This document shows positions 57,201 through 64,000 of a stretch of 64,000 bases of DNA, one piece after another. Positions within the stretch are counted from its first letter, which is position 1; each line of letters begins with the position of its first letter. Source of the stretch: Pelobates cultripes (lineage: Eukaryota > Chordata > Amphibia > Anura > Pelobatidae); NCBI GenBank assembly GCA_933207985.1, contig OW240921.1:96821326-96885325 (forward strand). Reading direction: 5' to 3'. The notes under the pieces were generated by a model, which had not been told where the DNA came from, searched no databases, and was given only the letters and a program-made list of their open reading frames with translations. The translations under genes were made by a program, and so were the position numbers.

Positions 57201-57690
57201 ATTGTTTGTTTATTTTTCCTTCTCTCTGTTGTAATTTTAATTCTTGTTTGGTTCCTGAATTTTATTGTATTTCTCTGTAGCATTGCTTCTCAGCAAAGAC
57301 ATGGTTTTACAGCATGTACGTGCTCCTCTGACTTCATTGTGTTATCGAAGACGACTCCTACTGTAAACAACGGTTTTACAACTGCAAACCTATGACATTC
57401 ATGAGAGATTTATGGGGCTGGGTAGTGGAGATAAGAGTGGTAAACACAATAAGATTATACCATAGTTCCAAGAACATAGCATTTAAATTGATAGATTTAA
57501 TTGATAGATAGACTTTTCTGTAATATTGCTCTTTGATAAATTGAATCAAATAAAAAAAATGATATTGGCTTAAGGTCCATAATAAAATTTACAATGTGTA
57601 TCAAGTAGACTGGAATATATAAAATGTTCATTAAATACTTACATTTAAAATACAAGAACTGTGAACAAAATATTATTCTAAATTCCATTT
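54214..57690. other. Unique DNA with small hairpin-MITE remnants
   Basis: Fragments resembling hairpin MITE ends occur at about 54330-54410, 56490-56540 (AGCACCATGATTACTACAGG with an inverse partner) and 56870-56895. No gene recognised. Confidence 0.45.
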
Positions 57691-57889
57691 CAATTTTTAA
57701 CCACATAGTTCAATGTAAAGTTGAAGCCCAATTACTTGGAATGTCAAGGTGTTATACCAAATGGGCCACATTCAATGAAAGTCAGTCTGGTATAAAAGTG
57801 TAAGGCAATTGCCAGTCCTTAATAGTGCAAAATAGTGCCAATATATCCTCTAATCACTAATAGTGTAAGTTAACACTTAGCTTATATGA

Positions 57890-58165
57890 ACAGCTTCCCG
57901 AGGTCCCTTCCCTGTTGGTGACCTCATACAAACAAAATATGATACAAAATATATGAGTTTCAGCTGAATACAGACTATAAATGTTTCAAGCACCTTGGAA
58001 TAATTTTTCTTTAAATAGGAGATCGGAACCAGCTAGGTTTAAGTTGATTTACTGGCATAACAAATGTAAAATAGATCAAAACTTTATATTTTAAAATCAA
58101 TTCTAGGTCTCTGGCCCTACGCGTTTCGTTTCCAGAAGAAACTTCCTCAGGAACCACTATCTTAA
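57890..58165 (-). mobile_element. Penelope-type 3' tail with hammerhead-like motif
   Basis: On the minus strand CTGAGGAAGTTTC, a UUCU loop, GGAAACGAAACGCGTAGGG occupies 58117-58150; the stem GTTTC/GGAAAC is clear. AT-rich tail follows. No coding part. Confidence 0.55.
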
Positions 58166-58643
58166 AATACACAATCACATCAAGAAATAAATGACTAAAA
58201 AATCATCCTACCCATCCCCGAACTCCTTTTCCTTAAATAGGGCTTATCCTGATTTGCACCGGTATTTGGAGGGTGTTTTCTTACTTCATCCAATCCCTCA
58301 TCAGCTCCCATACTGCCAAGGGCCAATCTGCTTCCTCCGTTTTTTCTTCCCACTCGAAACAGCTGTTCAGGTTTTTTTCTAAATTTAGCCGCGTATTCTC
58401 CTTATTTGGATTCCATTTCCGGCTTGCGTCTCACCATCCACTTCCTTGCATTCCAACGTTCAAATCAAATCAATCTTTACTGTCCATAAACGTCCCCACA
58501 CACAATGTGTAAAAGGTGCGTTGGAAAATCTTTTAATCTGCTTTAAAGATACATTTCAGTTTAATTAACTCCTATAACTCAATATAAATTCAAAGGGATA
58601 TGTCTTAATCATATATAAAAGGGTGAATTACTATCCCAAAGTA

Positions 58644-59241
58644 GGGATATGCATGGGCAAACATTTTGGTTCTGTTCAGCACTTCCGAACTTCAGGAGTT
58701 CGGCACTTCGGTTCAGCACTTCCAAAATTCGGGACTTCGGCAATTCGGCACTTCGGTTCGGCACTTCCAAAATTTGGGACTTTGGCAATTCGCCACTTCG
58801 GTTCGGTACAACACTTCCGAAATTTGGGACTTCGGCAATTCAGGACTTCGGCACTTTGGGAATTTGGCAATTCCCTAACCCTAACCCTACCTCTAACCCT
58901 TACCCTACCCCTAACCCTTACCCTTACTCTACCCATAACCCTACTCCTAGGGTTAGGGTAGAGGAAGGTTGGGTAAGGGTTAGGGCTAAGGTTAGGAGTA
59001 GGGTTAGGGTTAGATTCCTGTCATCATTCCCTTAATTTTCCCTCCCTCCCCTGTTTTGCCCATCTTTAGAAATCCGAAGCACTTTGGCACCTCCGAAATT
59101 TGGCACTTCGGCAATTCGGTTCGGCACTTTTGAAATTCGGCACTTCAGCAATTCGAACATTTGGAAGCATCTGAATGTCCGAATTGCCGAAATTCGTCCG
59201 AATTTAAATTCGGACCGAAACGAATTGCACATGTCTATCCT
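58644..59241. mobile_element. Foldback element with telomere-like core, TSD AAAGTA
   Basis: 598 bp flanked by AAAGTA at 58638-58643 and 59242-59247. Ends GGGATATGCATGGGCAA and the inverse AGGATAGACATGTGCAA match at 13 of 17 positions. Interior: CACTTCGGCAATTCGG-type minisatellite on both sides (58680-58872 and 59075-59200) around telomere-like repeats in head-to-head orientation (58873-59012). Superfamily unknown. Confidence 0.75.
58873..59012. repeat. Head-to-head degenerate telomere-like repeats
   Basis: CCCTAA-type units (CCCTAACCCTAACCCTACC) to about 58948, then TTAGGG-type units to 59012, with the switch at CTCCTAGGGTTAGGG. Confidence 0.9.
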
Positions 59242-59247
59242 AAAGTA

Positions 59248-59987
59248 CAATAAAGTGCAATTAGTGAAATTCTATCATTCATCTTGTATTTAAATATAGT
59301 TAGATACATATGATATGTGAATTACACCACTGGATTTAACACAATCCCCAAAAAAGAAAAAAGTACCATAACCATATAGAAATAGGTATTAAAAAATAAA
59401 GTTATAAAAAAAAAGTTATAACTTAGAACAAAAATTCAAAAAAATATAAATTTGAAAAAATATGATGAATATTTAAATGAAAAATAAATATGAATAATAA
59501 TAAAGAAATTTAAATAAAACTTAAATAAAAAATACAACAGGGTTAATTTACAAAAGTGTTAAATTCCATTATAATCTTTTTATATTATAAAAAAGAGGAC
59601 ACGCTCTTCACATATAAAGCACTGTAGCAAGTTGAAGTGCTTTAGAGGTATAGAATCTGGAGTGTCCCTTTAAGTCCCTTTACCACTGGTTTGAACCACC
59701 TGGTATATTTGCCACCTTGCAGCGCCTCTTGTTAGAGATACGTATAAAAACCCACTTTCCAAAAAGATTCCTAGTAAAACACCCCAAATATGGGACCTCT
59801 GCAAAATATCACTCGTGTCCCTATGGCCTATTGTCAGGTATCTCCAGCTGATAAGGTCACCTTATTATTCAGACTTACAGCACAACCACAACCTTGCTTT
59901 CATGATAATAAACTTTGCAGTCAGTAACATTTTTACTTTTCTTTCATGAAGAAGAACTACTGTTGGGACATTTTTGTTCTTCACTGC
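59248..59987. other. AT-rich DNA with T2-like MITE end remnant
   Basis: 59340-59570 is A-rich low complexity. A terminus GAGTGTCCCTTTAA occurs at 59660-59673. No gene. Confidence 0.5.
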
Positions 59988-60044
59988 ATTCTTGTAACGA
60001 GAATATCAAAAGTTCTACGAAAAGCCGTAAGAAAACTATTGAAA

Positions 60045-60434
60045 TTATAAAACCATAGGTCCATTGGCCTCCCAAATAGGATTTGCCCACTCAAGTGCTT
60101 TGTCAGTAAGTTGATGCATCAAAAACCCCACTTTAGACCTATCAGTGGGAAAGGAATGAGGATACATCTCAAGGTGGAATTCTATTTGATTAATAAAACC
60201 TCTGCATGTCTTGGCTTCCCCTCCATACCTAGGAGGAGGTGTTAAATGGGGCGAAGAATTGGGTGAATTGGATACTTCGGGAGGATGAGGTGTAGGTGGG
60301 TTAGGTGCGGTTGCAGGAATGGTTCTAGACAAGAGCGTTTGGAGAGCCTGTGCTATCTGATCCATACGGTGATCCTGCTCTACAAACCTTGCCTCATGAG
60401 AAGCCATTTGCTGAGCCAAATCTGCGGGGTCCAT
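60045..60434 (-). CDS. Truncated Gypsy Gag, N-terminal part
   Basis: 129 codons from ATG to a stop supplied by foreign sequence. Gag proteins of Ty3/Gypsy elements assemble the cytoplasmic particle that packages element RNA. Residues 1-45 are a helical, charged start (MDPADLAQQM...EQDHRMDQIAQALQTLL); 46-68 a Pro-rich linker; 69-129 the start of the capsid domain, with the hallmark PPRYGGEAKTCRGFINQIEF and FPTDRSKVGFLMHQL blocks and the ALEWANPIW line. The rest of the capsid, zinc knuckle and pol are missing. The frame has no inner stop, so decay is recent or mild. Start chosen because MDPAD is the usual Gag start and lies 14 bases after the LTR. Confidence 0.88.
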   Translation of the reverse strand: MDPADLAQQMASHEARFVEQDHRMDQIAQALQTLLSRTIPATAPNPPTPHPPEVSNSPNSSPHLTPPPRYGGEAKTCRGFINQIEFHLEMYPHSFPTDRSKVGFLMHQLTDKALEWANPIWEANGPMVL

Positions 60435-60447
60435 GTCCCTATCGTAA

Positions 60448-61124
60448 TGTAACGAGAATATACCCCAACACGCAGGATTCAGCTAGACAGAAGACAACAC
60501 AGAGGAGAGATACGTCTACCGGACCTTAGAATGGCCGGACTCAACGTATATGAGAGTAGACAGAGTCAGGAACGATCCGAAATCAAGGGCACAGAGAGAC
60601 AGCGTAAACTAGGACAAGCCAGGGTCTGGTACACAGTAAACAGCATCCGACAACCAGAACAGATAAGAGAAAAGAGGATTAAGAGAAAACATAGTCAGAA
60701 ACAAAGCCAAAGTCAATACGGAGAAACACAACTGAACACAACAAGCGCTAAAGGGAACTGATACAGAAACCACGATAGGGCAGGGAGTAAAGGGAGAGGT
60801 AAGTTTAAATAGCTTCAAAACTAATGTGATTGGCTCCTGTCATATCCACACACCCAAAAGGTAAGTGTATGGGGAGTGTGGTATGACAGGGGCCAATGGG
60901 AGCCTTTTGACAATTTAGGCTCCCACTGTCTATTTAAGAGCGCGCCCGAGACTCGCGGCGCGCTCTTAGATTCAGGCGGGACACGTGACCGCTTCTCGCG
61001 GTCACTGCCCGCCTTGCTAGTGGAGCTGTCGGATGAGCCGCGCGCGGCTCGTGCAGCAGCAGGACCGCGCGCGGCTTGAAGAGAGGACCGCGGCCGGCCC
61101 CTGGATAAGGTGAGTAATGCTACA
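60448..61124 (-). repeat. 5' LTR of the Gypsy element
   Basis: 677 bp. On the minus strand it starts TGTAGCATTACTCACC and ends ATATTCTCGTTACA. GC-rich palindromic part at 60940-61090 (GCGCGC, CCGCGCGCGG twice). TTTAAATAG-like TATA candidates near 60805 and 60930. Confidence 0.88.
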
Positions 61125-61129
61125 ATTCT

Positions 61130-62040
61130 ATCCTTGGCAAGCTCTTGGGATAATTGCCCTTTCCTTCCACCTCAGTTATAATCTTTAATAGAGATGATTC
61201 TTCTGATATTTTATTCCTCTGTCCTCAGAAGTGTTCATACTGTTTCCTCTGAAAATAGTTTTGTTCCTTTTTCTCTTAAAGAGAATATCCACATTGCACT
61301 TCACATTTTTTTTATCATGACCTTTGTGGGTTGTATCAAATATCCTAAATATTGCTTCCGTCCATGTGTAATGTGAATAAAATAAGATTGAAGAAAAAAA
61401 AAAAGGTGTGGAAGTTCCGGAAGGAAAACAAGTAACTGTAGACTAAATAAAAAGAGAAAAAGAGTTGCTTAAAAAAAAGAGGAAAAAAAAAAACCCTACC
61501 CATACGAAGATATGAGGAACAAACTGCAAAAATGGGAAATTGAAAGTTCTTGCACTTGGCCGAAGACACTTTGTACAATAACACTGATCAGCCCACAGCA
61601 AACGCCCTCTTCAAACGTACTCCAGAAATACTATGTGAGCAATAACATAACATGCAGTGTTTTCCTCTTCTTTAAATGTCGGGGAGGCGGAGGCTGGTGG
61701 TGTGTGATGTGTTAAGCGTGTGTGCTTTGCATTCACCGTGAATGTGTCTTCCTTCCTCTTTCTAGCTTTCTCTGAATCTGGTATAGAGTAACATGCATTA
61801 ATCATCCTCTAAGAGACGGCAGCGCAAAGATAGAGACGGCTGGGCAAATGCGAGATTTCCTTTCTGCGGTTTGATTTTAATATACCATCTTCCTCTGTTA
61901 ATGGTCTTAGCCTACACTAAGCATAAACACTAAACAGTACGCTTGGAGAAAGTTAAACGTTGAACGTGGGCTTGTTACCTACTTAGGTCTGATACAGGTT
62001 AATACATACACTATCAGCATCAAATAATGTATATATATAT
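61130..62040. other. No gene recognised
   Basis: Unique-looking sequence with A-runs at 61393-61406 and 61470-61493. No motif-bearing frame. Confidence 0.45.
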
Positions 62041-64000
62041 ATCATCCAATATAGAATGGCTGCTCACCGGTCTTTTAAAATTCAAAGGTTTATTAGATCA
62101 AGTTAAAAAACGACCAATGTTTCAGTCCCCATTCAGGACTTTCTGTTGTCCTGTTATGTGAAAATATATTAAAAGAAAAAGAAAAAAAATACAAACACAA
62201 GAAATACAAATGCACCTAACCAACACAGTGGTAGGAATGTGCACGGGTACTTAACTTGGTATGAGATGAATGCAGCTTCCCAAGAGGTTTCCCCCAAACG
62301 AACCTCAAATGCAGATATGTAAATGGACAAAATAGGGATACAGCTGAATGAATAAAAAACATAAGAATACATAGTACATAGTGAAGTACCGTCACAATAA
62401 TAAAATATAAACTTCAATGATTGCACTCACAAAATAGTGATGGATAATGCGCCTTTAAGCCCTCAAGGGCTGCAATGGTATTCACCCTCCACAAATAGGT
62501 TGCTCTGTCTTCAAAGAAGTGGGAGTATGCCAGTGAAGTATAAAAAAATCTTTTTATTAAAGGCACTAATGAGCCTATATCAAAAATCAATAGTTAAAAA
62601 TATACAAATAGTACTGCATCTAACGCGTTTCGTCCATACAAATTGGACTTCATCAGAGAAAATTTTTTTTGCAGTATACACAATATGTCAAATACAAAGC
62701 ATGCATAATCCCACCCCCAACAGAGTCCCTTAAATATAACCAGTCCGATTGTTGATTGGAGAGTTCCTTTGTAGGCAGTCCCTCTTCAATAAAATCAATA
62801 TTTTCCAGGTGATCGCCACCTTAAAATTCGCGGCTAAAACCAGCTGGTAATCCGTCCGGTGATGTTCTGCGTTCCAAATAACAACTTCCGGTTGCGTTCC
62901 ACACATGCATTTCCGGCGGCGAAATAGCCACGCACGTCACAGCCACTGACGTTGCGTTTCAAGATCGGGCCCATGCGTTCCAAACGGCCAGCCCTTTGAA
63001 TTACTAAGAAAACTAAAGGGAGCAGTCTTAGAATAATTTGAACATTAAAATAACCATTCTCATAATACAAATTAGACCACATCAGATTTGAAAAAAGGAC
63101 TTCAATCCTCTGCCTCAAAGAAACAAAATATTAATAGAGATCTATTAACTAATAATAATAAAAAAAGTTTAATAATATGTACAAAACAAACAGTAAAGAA
63201 TAAAATAAAATAAAAAAATAAAAAAAAATAAAAAAAGGAAAAAAAAATAAAAATAAAAAAATATAAAAAGAAATGAAAAAAATGAAAAAAAGGAATATAA
63301 ATAATAAAAATAAATATAAATAAAAATAAATATAAATATGAAATAATAAAAATAAAATAGACAAATGAAAAATATATGATATAATAATAAAAATTGATTA
63401 AAAAAATAAATATATACAACTGTAAGTATAGTTGAATATAAAAAAAGGGCAGAGGATGGAAATCCCCAACTTACTTGGTGATAAAAACTTTAAACCATAA
63501 AGCTAGCCAAGTCCACATCGATGTTTAAACCTTTAGGTGACAGAGTGTCCAAATGATAGATCCAATAAGTCTCCCGTTGTGCTAATTTCAATTCCCTATT
63601 ACCTCCTCTCCAATGAGGGGACACATGTTCTATACCACAGCCCTTGAAATCTCTCCAATTGAAGGCCTGGCACGTATTACAGTGAACTGGCACTGAATGA
63701 GTAGTCATACCTTTCTTTATATTGTTTATATGTTCCATAAGGCGTACTTTCAAGGGTCTCTTAGTCTTTCCCACGTACTGCTTGCCACACGGACACTGCA
63801 GTAAATAAACCACAAAGTCCGTGTGGCAACCAATACTAGATTTAACTGGAAAAGAAATCCCGGTGGTGTAACTTGTGAATTGTAAAGTTAAACCTAAGTT
63901 CATCCTTGAACAAGCCCGACACATCTGGCATCCTTTGGATCCCTTCATGTGGGTGATAGCTTTCTTTCTGGGTATATCCTTTCTAGGATGTTATGCCAAC
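62040..64000 (-). mobile_element. Penelope-like retroelement, 3' portion, runs off the window
   Basis: Minus-strand order: GIY-YIG endonuclease frame (63948 down to 63490), low-complexity A/T-rich tract (63420 down to 63160), CpG-bearing non-coding segment, hammerhead-like motif (62656 down to 62621), long 3' tail to about 62165, and a second, weaker hammerhead-like copy (62145 down to 62113). The reverse transcriptase would lie beyond the window edge or is missing. Confidence 0.75.
63490..63948 (-). pseudogene. Penelope-like element C-terminal GIY-YIG endonuclease, partial
   Basis: 152 codons from the first ATG; the same frame extends upstream to a TAA near 63991, so the N-terminal polymerase is cut off here. 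The GIY-YIG nuclease nicks target DNA to prime reverse transcription in these elements. Seen: a Cys-rich start (CQMCRAC), VVYLLQCPCGKQYVG at 46-60 (the GIY...YIG pair), then KTKRPLKVRLMEH with R69 and H73, and the terminal block YWIYHLDTLSPKGLNID. The domain looks complete and unbroken, but without a joined reverse transcriptase the copy is probably dead. The alternative, a full element continuing past the edge after a stop, is less likely. Confidence 0.85.

Larger units (their letters stand above)
59993..61124 (-). mobile_element. Ty3/Gypsy-type LTR element, deleted, TSD ATTCT
   Basis: Minus-strand order: complete 5' LTR (61124 down to 60448), leader, gag start (60434 down to 60045), about 38 bases of unassigned sequence, then a 14-base remnant of the other LTR (60006 down to 59993). 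Identical ATTCT copies at 59988-59992 and 61125-61129 prove integrase-type insertion. Pol and nearly all of the 3' LTR are gone. Confidence 0.88.

Noticed and set aside
58873..59012. Ancient telomere-telomere fusion
   Set aside because: The arrays are degenerate and bounded by inverted ends and a 6-bp TSD, so a mobile-element origin fits better.
63102..63419. Phe/Ile/Tyr-rich minus frame resembling a membrane protein
   Set aside because: Translation of A/T low-complexity DNA in the Penelope-like element; hydrophobicity is a composition artefact.

Overview
This window reads as non-coding, transposon-saturated nuclear DNA of a vertebrate, most likely an anuran amphibian. I see no host protein-coding exon that I can defend. 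The organism call is inferred from the repeat spectrum: TTAA-flanked MITEs ending TTAAAGGG (like the T2 MITEs of Xenopus), Penelope-like, DIRS-like, L1/Tx1-like and L2/CR1-like retroelements, a DD37E-type Tc1 transposon, a Ty3/Gypsy gag and many 8-bp-TSD hAT derivatives in one 64-kb stretch. Anything narrower than 'frog-like vertebrate' would be guessing.

Layout. 1-3.1 kb is AT-rich unique DNA with several poly(A) signals, possibly a distal 3' UTR. 3.7-6.8 kb is a complete, young non-autonomous LTR retrotransposon: 836-bp LTRs differing at 4 sites, TSD GACAC, primer-binding site, polypurine tract, and one 464-codon ORF with 13 tandem 16-residue units but no pol. A foldback repeat abuts it (6.8-7.1 kb). 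7.3-20 kb holds a small MITE, an LINE 3' fragment, a purine tract, an internally deleted L1-like element, a composite minisatellite region, a mariner-like transposase relic and an old LTR fragment. 20.9-38.1 kb carries five co-oriented copies of an unrecognised 300-450-bp module. Among them lie a Penelope-type 3' tail (22.7-23.1 kb) and a tight cluster of four non-autonomous hAT elements (28.76-33.90 kb), each with a perfect 8-bp TSD, plus a T2-like MITE.

40.6-42.7 kb is a fifth hAT element stuffed with a TTAGGG-containing minisatellite and an AAT microsatellite. 43.2-43.9 kb is a scrambled DIRS reverse transcriptase. 44.8-47.7 kb holds L1-like fragments. 48.0-49.5 kb is a structurally complete Tc1-like transposon with an uninterrupted 338-codon transposase on the minus strand. 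49.7-51.0 kb has two TTAA-type MITE-like elements, 51.2-51.6 kb a LINE 3' end, and 53.8-54.2 kb a decayed 28S rRNA pseudogene. 58.6-59.2 kb is a foldback element with head-to-head telomere-like repeats; 60.0-61.1 kb is a Gypsy element whose second LTR is reduced to 14 bp; 62.0-64.0 kb is the 3' part of a Penelope-like element encoding a GIY-YIG endonuclease.

The most interesting signals are: the gag-like repeat-protein LTR element with a branched LTR fold; hammerhead-ribozyme-like motifs recurring in Penelope-type tails; the five co-oriented modules with a partly preserved minus-strand frame; and hAT elements that share GC-rich palindromic modules and repeatedly carry expanded minisatellites. 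TSDs, terminal repeats and ORFs were read directly from the sequence. Family names rest on remembered motifs and need database confirmation.
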